A model generated the notes under the pieces. It saw nothing but the letters and a program-made list of their open reading frames with translations. It ran no database searches and had not been told where the DNA came from. Positions 1-14,600 of a stretch of 64,000 bases of DNA are shown one piece after another (the stretch's first letter is position 1; each line of letters begins with the position of its first letter). Origin of the DNA: Anisakis pegreffii (lineage: Eukaryota > Nematoda > Chromadorea > Rhabditida > Anisakidae); the NCBI GenBank assembly GCA_035041965.1, contig JAPYMA010000806.1:62001-126000 (forward strand). Direction: 5' to 3'. Position numbers and translations under genes: made by a program.

Positions 1-984
1 ATAGATAAGTTTTGTGATGAAGTTATGCTATTTCATCATTGAATAGAATTTGTGAGGTTTTGAACGATCCGAGAGCACAACGACTGCAAAGAATTCAGAC
101 AGACGGATACGATTAGGTAGGTACTTGACAGAAGAACGAACGAACTCCTCTTCAGACATCCCAAAAAATCATCATTTTCTGCAGGGTCGTGAACGTCATG
201 CTCAAGTGCTGATGCACGTCACTTTTCCTATCCAACTGACAGTACCACATCACATCAAGAAAAATGCACAACAACTCAACTCTCTTCTCGGGCTCTCTTT
301 CCGCACTTTTCATTGATAAATTCGATTTGCATTCGACTCAAACTTGAAAATTATTCGAAATGTCGAATTTTTGCATTTCCGAGCATAAATTTTGCATCAA
401 ACGTATAACGTCATTCGTGAAATTAATGCGACCACATCACATTCACTTGATTAGCAATTAAATTCGTGAAGTGATCGCATAAAACATCAATTGCTACATA
501 AATTTTCTCGAAAAACAACTGCATCAAAACGTGTTTGATAGAAGTATCGAATGTTGCAAATGTGTCTTTAATGAAGGAATGAATGAAGAATTACTCTCTA
601 TTTCAAACTATCAAACATTCGATTAATTTACACGAGTGCAATGCTCAAAATCAATTCAAATCAAGCGTTGAGTAGTTGAACATCACATAGAGTATCGCTA
701 ACGATTATTATTTCCAGCAGTGTAATTTCGAACGAAATTATTACAATGCACCTATTCAACGTTCGCGTGCAATGTCAATCCAGCGCTGCTACTCCAAAAT
801 GACATTTTCAATCATATTTTTCTTCTTGTCACATCTCACAGTCTGTCATTTCTTCTATCCAATCAAAGCATCTCGTTATTATCTTCCTCATAATTATCCT
901 CATTATGCATTCTTCAGTAGTTCTTGAAGCGCAATAGCCTGTCTTCGTTGGAAAGCATCTCCAAATGTATTAGCCTATCTTTAA
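1..984. other. Non-coding stretch, no gene seen
   Basis: AT-rich sequence in which short open frames occur on both strands without splice-site support. I see no RNA gene, repeat array or conserved motif. A ten-base match to the 3' part of nematode SL1 (near 331) is isolated and not an SL gene. Confidence 0.5.
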
Positions 985-1481
985 TTGAATAATATTCTAT
1001 CAAACAACAGCAACTTTAATGAACTAACGAAGGTACGAATCTCAAATGGAAATATTCTTGCATTTGCGATAAATACTCTCTGGACACTTTTTTTGATCCC
1101 TAGGAAGGTCAGTATTGTAAACAAACTTATGCGATATAAATATAAATGTGAAAACCTCATTTTGAATGTCTCATTATGTAGCTGCAAAAACAAAATTAAA
1201 AGTGAGTTCAACGTTTTTTTTTTCTGCAGGACATTGAAACATGTTTTGCATTTAATAGAACTGGAAAATCAAACAACGAGCAGAATTTGTTGTTAAATGA
1301 GGCTGAACTTTTGATCGTTATTAATAGCAGTGCTCGTAAGCAACAGGAACGTCAAAAGTTGAAGGTTAAACTTACAAAAGGTAATGCAACGTGCAAACAG
1401 TGGTTAGATAATCACCAAAGAAAACAACACAAGTTCAACAAGCCGACTGCTGAATGCAGTTTTGCACAAGTTCTGATTCAA
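985..1481 (+). CDS. Candidate two-exon gene or gene fragment, unknown product
   Basis: A strong acceptor (long T run then CTGCAG) ends at 1236. It opens a frame of 81 codons at 1237-1481 that ends in TGA and starts DIETCFAFNRTGKSNNEQ; it is rich in Lys, Gln and Asn and probably helical. A possible upstream exon lies at about 985-1108, ending at a GTCAGT donor in the same phase, with no ATG found. A closer GTGAGT donor at 1202 would leave an intron of under 40 bases, which is too short. No protein family is recognised. Open frames of this length also arise by chance here, so this is a hypothesis resting on one good acceptor and a fairly long frame. Confidence 0.22.
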
Positions 1482-4400
1482 TGAAGCTAATAACTTAAAA
1501 CTTAAGATCTTTTTTTTGAATAATTGGTTTCATTTTATTCTTAAGAGACGATCTCATTGAACTGTTAGCCGTTCAACAAACCTCTCTTATCAAGTTATTA
1601 CCTGCAGCATATGGTGCATGCTGATAGAAATCATTGGGTAATAACTGCAAATACGACAACATCGTCGAGGAAAAGAGCGGCTAACAAGAATTTTAAGCGT
1701 TTTGAGTCAAGGAAGATGAACGCTTTCACGGAAACACATATCGAGCACGAGCATCCATTCTGTATCTAGAAGAGTCTCATCGAAATTGTAAAGCTGGATG
1801 AGTTCTTGGACACAGAATGAATGATGAATGTACAGCTGATCAACATTAAAATGGTGAGAATTCAATTGAATTTTCTTAACTGACTGCGAATCATAAGATG
1901 ATAAACGAGAAATTAGATGAAGGCATAAGATGAAAGAACTCTTTAGCAGCTTAATGATTTCAGCTAAGAAGCCAAATCAACATTGATAAAACTGAACACA
2001 AACAAAGAGGGTGCGAACAAAGTTGCATAAAAGTGGGAGATGACGACCACACCCGGATGGATCATGCCAAATGATAAGAGAAGTGGTGATTAGCTGTGTG
2101 CTGAGAACGTCTTATGAAAGCGGTTGAACCGGAAAAGGATGGAGATTGGCATGCAGAGCAAAGGGTGACCAACAAGTAGTGAGCGAAGTTCAGTTTACTC
2201 GTATCTCATTGTAAAACTTATGGTTACATCGAAGAGTTTTTTGCGAGATTTTTTTGTGCTGCTGCTGCAAGCACCTCACTCATATCAATGACAATTCAAA
2301 CAGACTGCGGCGCCAATCTTCTTTAAAAGTCTAACTATGTTATCAGTGTAACGAAAATCAATTCAGCACGGAACATATTGAATTTGGTGGCAGATAAGCA
2401 AGCTGGCGTTTGCTTCATCGCACAGAAGATTACCGTCCAATCTAGGATGCATTCGACTGCCTTCGTTTGATTGATGAACAATCAACCACTGAGAAATTAT
2501 TCATACTGGAGGATTGAGATCATTCAACGAGAATTGGAAGTAATGAAATCTCTCGAAATTGATCGATTGTTCAGGATACTTTTAATTAAAAGACTTTCTT
2601 TGTTTCCCTCATGCGTTCACATTATACTCATTCTCAGAGAGTGAAAATCCAGTGAAGGCTGACTTTGAAAGGGCTCTCGAGAATGAAATGAGGTTTTTCC
2701 AATATCAATAACAATGATATGCGGGCGTGATAGGATGAATACGAGCCATGTTGTTATGAAAAGTGATCTATATTGTTGAGGTGAGAGATATCGAATTTGT
2801 TCTGTCTGAGGCATCGAATAACACGCTGGTGTCAGCTACAAACACTTTTTTCATACGATTATCAAATTATCATATGCTAAGAATAATAATAATAATAATC
2901 AAATTTTATGTCTCACTGGAACCCGGATGAATTTTCGTCACTTTCATGTCAGACAAAGCAAATCAGTCATTATCAACTCATCAACACTCAATTTTGTTTA
3001 AAGCTGATTATTGGCAATTGTTTTATCACACTTCATCAGTGATAATCATTGCAAATCACTCAAATCGTTGACCGCCATCAACGTAACACTACTTGTACTT
3101 CTCTATTACAAAGTGCACCCCGTGTCTCTTTCAGTTGCTATACTCCACTGAAATGTTACTCCGAACAACTTCAAAGCGTTTCCTCACCTGTCAAATATTC
3201 CAATAAAAGCATCTGTTTTCACAGCGGATTGATCTTGCTTTTTACTTCATTTGATCTTGACCTTAAACTATCCTGTATGTGCATACGCGTATATATCTAT
3301 CGTTTGCAAATGCTTGCTAAATAATCGAAGATACTCGAAAATTGGAACACACCACTGAAGTGTATGGTGAGGCAGCATGAACGGGAATACTGAGCAAAAC
3401 CATTCTGCAACAAAATTAGACGTGATAAAGATGAGATGAATGTAGACTGTACAGGTACCAAAAACTGTTCATATCAACAGTGATAGTCAATTTGTGCCGT
3501 TGATTCGTTTACGAATACAAACGCGAATTTGTGCTCAAAGATTACTTACTTAGGATTTCAATAAGATTTTAGTGAGTGCAAAATAGAACGGTGAAAAAAA
3601 TAAGTGTATTTAATAACAAATTGATAAGAGCGTGGGAAAGCGACGGTTGTTACGGATGAAAAGGTGAGAAATTGGTTGACGACGTGATATTTCTGAAATG
3701 TTAATTCGAATGTTGATTGCGGCATAGATGTACACACATTTAAGATATAAGACTTCATATTGTAATTAACAGAATAATCAAAGAAATATCAATTGAAAGA
3801 GTGAATGAATAGTGGAATCAAGGAGTGGGTGACATGGAGATAAGATTTCATCATTAGGACAAATGCGTTTAGCATATCGAAGCGTTTCGAAGTTTGATTA
3901 TTTTGGAGTATTTGCAATCATTTGATGCGTTAAGTTTTCGAGGATATGAATCATTCTTGATGCTCTATGCGAGGCTCGAGTCGTAATCGGTTATTGTGAC
4001 AGTTTGAAAATGAACTCAAAGTTCGGCAGTTGCTTACAATTTTAACCATGCAGCGTTCTGCATGCTACGCTGCATTTGCAACGACTGAGCTGTGAAGGAG
4101 ACGAGATTTGGTTCTTGAAGACAAACAAAGTGTATGGATGTTGAGCGAAAAAAAGGGACTGACTGTAGGTAAACAAGAAACACGACGGCAGAAACTACCG
4201 GTACAGCAGAAGGCAAGCCAACGCTAACAGAAAGCACTGTCTGTTGGTTGATGAATGAGAAAGCTACATGCCTTAATATATTTGCTCGATTTATCGAAGA
4301 AAAAGGTCTCTAACAATCTCAGAGCCATTAATTTGATATCGATACCTACAAATACAACGTTCGTAATCACTGAACAGCAGTTATTGTCTATTGAGATCGC

Positions 4401-7400
4401 CTTGCAAGTCGTCATTATCAACAAAACACACCTCTGTTGCAGTTTCGAATGTTGCATTTAAAAGATCATTAATTGCCGATTCATTGTCGCAACAAGCATC
4501 TTCTTCTCTTTATAATGCCGCCCAGAGGAGCCACTGCAACTGATCAACCGTGCTATAAGACGTTTTCAAATAATCTATTCAGTTACACAACGGTTCTGTG
4601 CTTTTCATTCCATTCGCTCAAAATTTCATGTTATTGGCTGGCATATGAAAATGATGAGATGCTATATGAAAACACGTGAAAACTGATTCACTCATCTGTT
4701 CTGTGAACAAGAATATGAGAGACTATGTTATGTTGCACGATTGAAACGATTGAGATCACCTTCTAAATTTTTTATTTTTTCAGTTGAACTGCAATCAATC
4801 AATTTCAATTTTTGAGAATACTGAAGTTCTCATGATTCCAACAAAATTCCAGTTCAGAATAACCACAAATTACACAACAATAGAAATGCACATTTGTAAA
4901 AACAGCAGCAATTGTGATGCAGCAGAACGGATTAAAGTGTTCCAGCAGAGTTGTAAAATTATGCGAAAACTGAATCGTCAGTCCATGAAAACAGGATTAA
5001 TTTAAACCGATTTTGACTGTATTGAGTGGAAATACTACGTATTTATTTCATCACTGCACTCTGACAATCTCTTAATTGATCCTTATAAAAGATTTTTGGG
5101 ATGTTATTATATAATAATAATAATGTGACGGCGACGTGACGAAGCGGAAAGATTTAATTGCGAATTCGTTTTATTTCAACGTACATCGACACATTCCAAA
5201 TCTGAACAATACGAAAGAACATTTCTGCTGTAAATTCGAAACATCCCCGCACATCGAAATCAATCTTTTCAGTTTGTTGGCTGTATATTTTGATAGTATT
5301 GCTGATTTACGAGCGAATCTTCAAAAATAATGTAAAGCGATTGATCAATCGATTCGGTCTAGAGCTAAAAGAGTTTTTTTTTTTGAGCTTTTTGCCTTTG
5401 TCCATTCGGAAATCAAAAAATCGCCCGCTGTTTTACGATGCGAGTTCCATTAAAGGAAAATTGGTTGACGAAAGGAACATAGAGGAAAATCAGATTCAAA
5501 CTGTATAGTAATAACGCGATGAGAAAGGAAATAGTTTTTATAAGTATCCGGTGATTTTCAGAAAAAACAGCAGGAGGAGGCGGATGATACAGGTGCGCTC
5601 AATTTCGTTTCGTCCAAAAAAAATGTTTGATATGACAATCGGAAGACGAAGAAAGTGAGGGAATATTGTTGAATTCAGTAGAAAAAAGACGAGCTTGCGG
5701 CCACTTCTCAAAAACAAAGTACCGACAATTAGGAGCGAAATGGAGGGACGAGGAAAAAATCAAATGAAACGGTAATGACGAAGCAGCAAGATTATGGTAG
5801 CTGATAATGACGAGCAAAAATTGAACACAATTTACGAGTGATAATCTGCCAGTTGCTGCTGTCGCTGGAGTGCATGTGCATTCGAGTAACTCAATGAATC
5901 CTTAACAGTGTCAGTAATGTATACGAGAACAAATCAAGTGTTCGATATTCATATCGACTTCGTTCTCCTTGCAATTATTTGTGGCTCGTATCGATCGGTA
6001 ACTGTTCCATCATGTTAATCTCTCGAAATACCCCTCAAAGCAAACCATTGCCGATTGTGCAACAATTTATGATGTTTCAGCATGATATTACAGCGTTATG
6101 AAGGGATCGATTTGACAGTTATCGATTGAGATGAAATTTGAGTGATCGTTAAAATAAGGTTGTGCACAACATAACTTGTTGATTTCACAGACGGTTGATG
6201 CATCTCAAAGGCGAAGTTTTTTCTTCATTTGGCTCAGCGCGAAATTCCGTTCCTATCTCGACTGGAACTTTTTGAAATAAAATCGCCATAAAGTGAGAAC
6301 TGGAAGGTTCAACTCAAGCAAAATGACCGAAAACAAATGAAAGCAATAGAGATCATTTCTGAGAGGATACAATAATCGATCAGAAAAGATTTCTGATGTA
6401 ATGATGTAAATGCAGTTTATGAAGGCTCTTTAAAGTAATATTGTCTCAGTTTTACGAGATTTCACTCAGTTGTAATTTATAAAGCATATTACGGCGCCGT
6501 TGAGAGCATTCGTCGGAAAACGCGATCGGAAACAATTACGGAGAATTTACGATTTAGAGAATGTGTAATTTCCGTTCACAGATCATCTGTTGTTGTGCTT
6601 AATTCTATGCCATTTTGCTGTTTGTGGTTTGACGAATAAACTGATGAGATAGATGCTTAAGTTTATTTGAAGCAATTCAGAAACTTTGCGTGCATCTGAA
6701 AGTACAGAAGGGATGTTAGAAACACACACATTCACTAGCCAACGATTTCATCATAACGATTGTTTTGACTAGAATCATCTCTCAAAGGAACCTCTGTTTT
6801 CGGAATTTAATTGCATTATTTCATTATTCAAAATGAAATAATAATCTTCATTGAATATTGAATTGAGATATTCACTAATTCATTTTAAATATGCAATTTC
6901 CTGCAATAATTTCGAAGAATTGCTGGCTGCAACATTTTCTGCAATGACTGCAGAGAGAAAATGCCGACTAGCGTTTTTCCATTCCAGATTATAAACAGCT
7001 TAAGAATTAGGCGACCAACACGCATTAAGTAGCACCAATTTTGCATTGAAACGGTAAACGAAACTGATTGTGAGCAGAGAAACGACATTCTCAGAGGTGA
7101 TCGATACACTTTTACCATTTAATAATTGAGGAAGAATAAAAGCTGGAATCATATCGAATAACAAAACTTATCGAATAATGGTCAATGAAGAAACTTGAAC
7201 GAACGGATTGATTCACTTCAAATGTCCAATACGCATCAATATTATTATTATCGGTAACACCGTTACAGTGCGACGAATTTGATTATAGTAATTGGTATTC
7301 ATTTATCTGTTGTTTGTTACTATACTATGCGTTGAAGGTGCGTTGAACGTTTATAGATTGATATAATAATAAATCAATTCGAGAAACTAATTGAAACATC

Positions 7401-10400
7401 ATATTCTTGTCGTTATCATGCACATATGTACTTGGTTGGATGGAATGAATATCTAAGAACATTTTCATATGTACTCTAGATATACACTCAGATTGTACAT
7501 GAAAGATGAATATGTCTTGTCTGTCTGTAGTGTGACCTTGTTGTGGAAAGTGTAATCTTAGGTTTGTGATTTGAGGGAGTGACTTTTGTAATACGATGGT
7601 GGTGATCGAGTCAAAGTGCAGCAAAGAGTAACTTCTTTTTTTTTTGTTTGTTATAAGATTCTGATTCAACGACTATTAGAGCGGAACGCTTACTTTATTC
7701 AGTTTTTTTGCTGTTTTTGTTGCCGTCAGTTCTTTTTTTGCAGACCTTTTCTCTGACTCCAAATTTCTTCATAAAATCTCCTCTTCGTTCTTAGCATTCC
7801 AATCAGTTTTTTCTTCTTTAACAAACAGTATATCATTTTTGCGATCACCATTTCCAGAAAAGAGACACAAAAGCAAATGAAATGCGTTTGTTGCACGAGC
7901 ATCAATTTATCATATCATCGCGCCAAATCGCTGAAACTATCAATTTTTTCGTGATCATAAAAAACGAATCGAATTCCCACAAAACCCAACAATTGACTTG
8001 TGTAAAATAAATGAACCAATCAAAACATTTGTTATCTATACGCTATTCAGTAAAAAAGCAACAAAAAAGCGCTGATTGATTTCATAAAACTGATCATTAC
8101 GCATGAAAATGATGCTCAACTTTTCACATAATTATTTTCAATTTGATGTCAATTTGTTCGTATGTGTATATAAGGCAAATCTGTAGTGAATAAAAAGCAT
8201 TGATTAAAAGCACACAAAAAAGGCGCAGAAACAACGAAAGATGATGGACAAAAAGCAAAAACAATAAAAAGTCGAATACAGTGAAACGTTTCAGCTTCAT
8301 TTTTCGAGCACATGCATACACAAATTCTCACACAAATTCAGGTCATCACCGCTGGTTGCTTCCATTTAAAACGCACAGTATTTGGTTCTCAAGGCAAAAA
8401 ACGCTTTGAGCTCGTCCTCCGAGATTGGAAAACCCAAACCGTTGAGCTTATCAGCGAAATTAACATAGCAAAGAATCTTTGAAAAATTCCAAAGCTCTTT
8501 GAAATGCAGCTTGCTAGCTTGGTATCGCTAGGAAAGAGAAAGAAAGGATGCACGAATAACAACCAAAACGACATCAACAACAATTTGCTTGGATGTCGCT
8601 GAGTTCACATGAAATTAACAAAATGTAGATAGGCAAACGGTTAAGAATGATAGATAAATGAATGAACCAATCGAAAGGAATGCAAATGGAGTTCCGTCTG
8701 CCCTATGCGAAGACGCATGCTTTTTTGGTTGAGTGAATCGAATTTCTGCACAAATTTTGCAACGATTTTTCAGAATGAATCACAGGGATTGAAAGTGATT
8801 AAACGAGATACAGGAAAGCGCTTCCCGGGGATTATGCGATGAGATAAGAGATAGGCCTTAAAAGGATTTAGTCAAGAGCGAGATGGTGCTTAAGGACAAA
8901 AGCTGTTCCCGAGGCAGCAAGGCTGCAGCATGCAAACATATGCATCAAGTCACTGTCATTCGAGCATCCATCCAGCCACATATTATTCCTCTGCAGTTTC
9001 ATTCCACCATCCACTCACTATTCGTCCATGCATGCATGCACTCAATTCGGTATGTTCATCGCTCAGTCGTACGATTCTCACACAACAACATCAAATATCA
9101 AATCAATCTTCCTTTCACTCTTACCAACAAATCATTCTATCACTATTGAAATTGCATCAAATATTGCACAGACTGCTACGTACGTTGCTGTGCCTAATAC
9201 TAATCATTATCATAATAGTAACAATAATGATAATGATTTCTATTCAGTGCCAGACGCTCACTTCATGAAATTAATATTGAACTGAATGTGCCACACCAAC
9301 AAAATAACATTTATTATTTCCTTATCATTTTTATCAAATCATTCATTGTCTATTCCATTGGTCAATGTTGATTTCATATCAGCGCATAGAACATCAATGC
9401 ATCTTTCAATGTATGCAAATGAAATACCGCTATCTCAGCGCTGCTGCAAACTGAACAAAATTCTCTCATCGAGCATTTCAAAGGTGCCACTCAATGGTAT
9501 TGATTCGGCATTATTAGACATCATCATATTAGTTCTGTACAGTTCAATATAGTAACTTTTGCTTTGTTGTTTTTTCTACTTTGCGTTGTACTGATGGATT
9601 ATCAGTTACTAACGATAAGAGACAACCTAAAAATATCACATCCACCGATACCAATTCAAAACAATAAACGTTCATTTTCTTTTTTGCGTCGATTCCGATT
9701 TCTTTTCAATTTGTCTCGTTGAAAAGCTACGACTCTTCTGAAGGGTTTACTTAGAATGGTCTCAGATGAATGTGACCAAATGAGAATTATCTTTGTGAGG
9801 ATCACTATTCACATTTGTTGATCAATAACACTATGTGATACTTATTAGCAGATGTGAATTCGAACTTTCTCTGACCCATTCACTGAACATATCAGTCATT
9901 ATGCGAACCAAATATGAGCGAGTTCAATCTATCGATCAGCCTATATCACAGTTTCAGGTGTCTTTTTCTCGCCAAAAAGCACGCACTCTTCGAGTTTGAA
10001 CATTAAGATGTGAACAGTTCAACACTGATTGTGAGTAGAGACTGAATGCGAAAGAGATGGTGTGAAAAATGACTAGAAAAATGGATTGGTTGGTATAGGT
10101 GGTGTTTCATGAAAGAAGCCATTGACGTTGAATTCGGAGTAATTGAATAGAGCAAATTTCTGGACCAAAAAGGAGAAGATTAAAGATGAATACATAGATT
10201 TATTTGCGCATTGAGGAGTGAAGCGGAAGGATGGATATATTGCTGATTATGATCGAACAATAACAAATAATGCATTCGAGCGATGCAACGAGAATAACGA
10301 AGTTGTTTTGTTCGAGGCAAAAAGCCTTTCGAACGAGAAGAAGTCTTGTACGCGGTCAGATAGCACATAACCAATTGCGTTCATCCCCTTTTAATCCGTT

Positions 10401-11570
10401 TGCAGAGAATTTTTCATTGAGCAATGCGTTACATTTGTGCCACACAAATCAACTTAGCATTGCGATTGTTCTCGCGAACCGATTAATCTGTGCTGCTATC
10501 AGAAAATATTTCAATCAAACAAATTCTCAATTAAAAAATGCATTCAAAAAAGAAAGAATCCAATTTCCTCGAATAAATTTGCGTTTTTGTTTTCCTCTCG
10601 ATAACCAATTCTTGATAGTGATATGAGCAATATTCGTTTCGTTGTTCGAAAATATCGTGTGAGATACATACGGAGGCAACGCAGATTTCATGAATGTGGT
10701 GATCGTCTTCGATAAGTGAAACAGTTGAGACAAACGTAATAAAATGAATCAGCTAAGGGCATTGCCTACAACTTAACAGCCATTTTATGAGGCCACAGAT
10801 AGTATCTGCAAATGCGACAGTTCATTGATAACGTAACCAATAAAATAACCGTTTCATCAGCCGTGTTCCCTTCTGTAATATCTCAACTCCTGCTACATAA
10901 CCACAAGAATAACACTCAAAAAACGACATCGTACAATCATTTCGACGGATGGATGAATGATATTGCTCGGGTGATCGAAAAAGTTATGTAAACATATAAT
11001 TGTTTATGTTCGATCATGCATAAAAATCTATTCGGATAAAAAGTTGATCAAGGATGAAACTATTTTTTTTAATTTTTCGGTGATCGATTCATTTGTTTAG
11101 CTTTAAAAGAATCTTTTTTCAAAGATAAATCCCTCTTTCACACATATAACAAAACACGAATGCACAGTGCAAAGAACTTTGGTTGGCCCCAGTTGCAAAA
11201 TAAAACAATTGTGACATATAAAGGAAACTCCTCTCTTTTTTTGACGGTTTCAAGCGCTAATTCGATGAAATTGTTCAGCTGAATAATCAAATAATCAATT
11301 GTTTTTTGAGCGATAAAGGAAAGAAGCACTGTAAATGATACTGTGAAGAATAGATGGGGAACAGCGAATGAAATCTCATTACTGATGGTTTTTCGGTGAA
11401 TGAAGACGGAGACGTTTGATTTTGAAGAAGAAAAACGTGAACAAAAGCATTGATGAATGATGCACTCGTTCGTTTATGTAAGGAGAAATGACAGTTTCGT
11501 TTTTCGGTTTTGTTTTGTTTCAGCAAAACACTTTTCTATTGAAACAACTATTTCATTGAATCAAATTTAC

Positions 11571-11572
<2 letters not shown>
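1482..11572. other. Gene-poor block, about 10 kb
   Basis: Read on both strands, this stretch shows only short frames without consistent donors, acceptors or recognisable protein motifs. It contains an (AAT)n run at 2882-2899 and a short (TGCA)n run near 9028. The reading frames at 8883-9552 and 10270-10626 are Ser/His/Ile-rich, lack splice support and look like chance. Confidence 0.45.
2882..2899. repeat. (AAT)6 microsatellite
   Basis: Six uninterrupted AAT units in non-coding sequence. Confidence 0.9.

Positions 11573-11649
<77 letters not shown>
11573..11649. repeat. (AT)n microsatellite, about 38 units
   Basis: Uninterrupted AT dinucleotide tract that ends at a CG and is followed by a few degenerate AT units. 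It creates a spurious Tyr-Ile repeat frame at 11457-11690 that should not be annotated as protein. Tracts of this kind are highly length-variable and are prone to assembly error. Confidence 0.97.
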
Positions 11650-11652
<3 letters not shown>

Positions 11653-14600
11653 TATATTATATATGCTTAGATTTGATTGATTCGATTTGATTTCGATACA
11701 AATTTATAAATTCATGTAAAACAGTTTTGCCGATTGAACAATGCGAACGTGATTTTATTGCAACAGCACCAATGACCACTCGGTTGAATTAAGAAAACTG
11801 TACCGCGTGAATGCACTAATCATAGAATTACGATACCACTGGATCAGTGGCATCAATCCATTCGGATTATTGGTGGAAATGCAAAGCTTCAGTTGGTAGG
11901 AATCATTTGAAGTGATAACGTGGCGGCATCACAGCAAATGCATTTTCGAATTGAAATGCGCCATTGGAATGATGATCGCTGTGTGTTCCATTTTGTGACA
12001 AGGATATTAAGTGATACAGACAGTATCAGTATCAAGATTCGAATGAAGTAACATAGTCGATTATTGCTGAGATTTTGTTCATGTGCACATCTTATAACAT
12101 TCAGAAAAAAAGTGACACATTCATTATCAAATTTTTAGCTGAAACGTTGACTGCAAACGATGAAAAGTTTCCAACAGAAGAGAGATTCGATCATCGACGC
12201 ATCAGAAAAGATATGATATTCTGGACAATTTTCGGTTCTGATCAGTAACGTGAAATTGCAAATTTGCAAATTGCTGAGAGCGATAATATTCAGTTAGCCG
12301 AACACAACAAATAACATAGCATCAAACTAAGATGGGCGTGCTCGTCAATTTTCATTAGCTCCACCCGTTTGATTCACAAACTTTGATGAATGGAGACGAC
12401 GATCCTATCAACAACCCGAAAAAATGATTATTTACTCAATAGTAAAGATTACACTATACCACTGAAGCTCTGTTGAAAGCAAGCACACAAACACACGAAT
12501 ATATCGTAATGAAAACACTCACAATCAGTAAATGAACATTATTATTATTTGGAACATTGCTTAACGAAATTAACTATGAGCCTTTTGCTCATACGAATTG
12601 ATTCTTGAATTCGAATTTTCCATATTTCAACACAAATTTAAAACACTCAAATAAGCGTATGTAAGCAATATATCCATAAATCCCGTGTCATTTGCAGAAT
12701 TACTAACTTTCGTTCCGAAGGATTGTTTTGTATCTTCACGAATTTCGTTCTGTTGTGTTATACTGCTGACCGCTTGATGTTTTGTTACTCACAAAAGATC
12801 AGTTAAGTCAATCAGTTCATTTGCTTCATTGCTTGTTTGCGCTTTTTTTGCCAAAAATTTGTAGAAGCTTCCAACTCAATCAAAGATCATTTTATAGTCT
12901 ACAAATAAGGGCGATATGTGTATGTTTTAAAATGTTCATCACTGAAGGTTTGTGACCGTTAATTCAGTCACATAACTTAATTGTTGTGCGTTACTGGCAC
13001 ATGGATCTGCTGATGCATGCAATAGTTCAACAAATTCAGCGCATGGCACTAGCGACACATTAGGATCTGCTTTATGTAATAGGTGGTTTATAGCCCGATC
13101 GATTTATCAATTTGTTGCTAGGAATGCGTTCAATTTCTTCAAAAACCTCACAAGGCGGTTCCAATCATTCCAAAAATGAAATTTGGTAGTGGAAATTGGT
13201 AAATGTGAGTGATAATTGAACGTTTCTCGGCTTACAAATAAGCTAAAAATGAAAAAATGGACTTGCGAAGAGCCAAGATTAGTATTCAAAAAAGTATAGT
13301 TAGAATACCGTGGAAAAGCATTAATATACAATTTGCAGGGATTCGAAGAGGGCATAAAATTGTAAAATTACAGGCAAATGGACTGAGGCGTCATCAGTGA
13401 GGTGGAAGTGAACGGGTGTGAAATGTAGTCAGTGAAAAGAAAGAGAAGAATGAATTGTGCGCTTTGAACGGATTGATAGGATCTTTCATTATCGATATCA
13501 TTCGCGATATTGCAACGAAACGTGCAAAATTCAATGCAATCATTCACCTGAGATCATTATCAATAGCGTATTTATAAACTGCTGATATACTCGCCAATGC
13601 TATATGATTGTGTGCTGATATTTTCTGCTCCAAAAAAATTATCGAAACTCGTCATCGATCGCATTCATCACACAACCTTATGTACGATACAATTAAAAAA
13701 ATTCGAGTTTTTTCCTTACTTGTTCACTGATTTAATCGAATAAGTAATTTCGCTTTAAACTAGCCGAAGATTAAGCCTACTCTCACATGCAGTCGTCAGT
13801 GAGTATCAAAAGCTGGCATTCATAAAATGCGCAAAGACTTGGAAACGTCGTCAAAGAGCTGGCAATATATATTGAGCAAGAAAAAAACTGAATTCAGCTC
13901 GGTGTTTTATAGTATATTATTACGTTTGATTCATATTATCACTCACAAATTCTCAAATGTTGTAACGCATTCGACTGAAGCTCGGAAGGAGAGAAAGAAG
14001 GTTACGATAATCAGTGTAAATGAACATTTTTCGAGTTCATACGATGCTCTTTCTTTTAAGTATAACCTTCAGACGCATGTGAACGCAACAAAAAAGAACA
14101 TCCTATTGTTTATGGATTCTCTCGTAGGATGCAGGTGTTAGCGCCGGTTTTTTATATTTCCATCACTACACAGTTCAGCTGCGTACGATAAGGAGCATAA
14201 AATATAAAAAAGCTGCATCTGAGAAGCAAAATTCCACTGAATAATGCATGATGTAAAAAGTTGAGTCGAACGAATTACCAACCACATTGTTTCAATTTAT
14301 AAACTGAATAGTTTGAACAATGTTGGCTAGTTATATTCGCAGGCATTTGAGCACATTCATTCTAATATCATCTTCAATGATCTCATCAGTTTAAACAGTT
14401 ATTTAATCAGCATCTTCATCACTCGAAGAAAGTTCCCGGGCAGTTACGCTGGTATACTGATATAATGCAAAAACATCACAATTTGAGATTTATGAATGTG
14501 TAGCACGAAACACAGAACCCTATTTGAATGACCATTAAGTGATTTCACTTTCTTCAGAGGCATATAATCTAGCCAGTAGCCTGCAAGGCTCTACTTGGAA

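Noticed and set aside
326..345. CTCAAACTTG, matching the end of nematode SL1 on the minus strand
   Set aside because: Only ten bases; the rest of SL1, a donor site and an Sm site are missing.
11457..11690. 77-codon frame with a long Tyr-Ile repeat
   Set aside because: It is only the (AT)n microsatellite read as codons.
13827..14141. Plus-strand 104-codon frame and its antisense frame with a GTGAGT donor
   Set aside because: Both strands are open, neither has an in-phase partner exon or a recognisable family.
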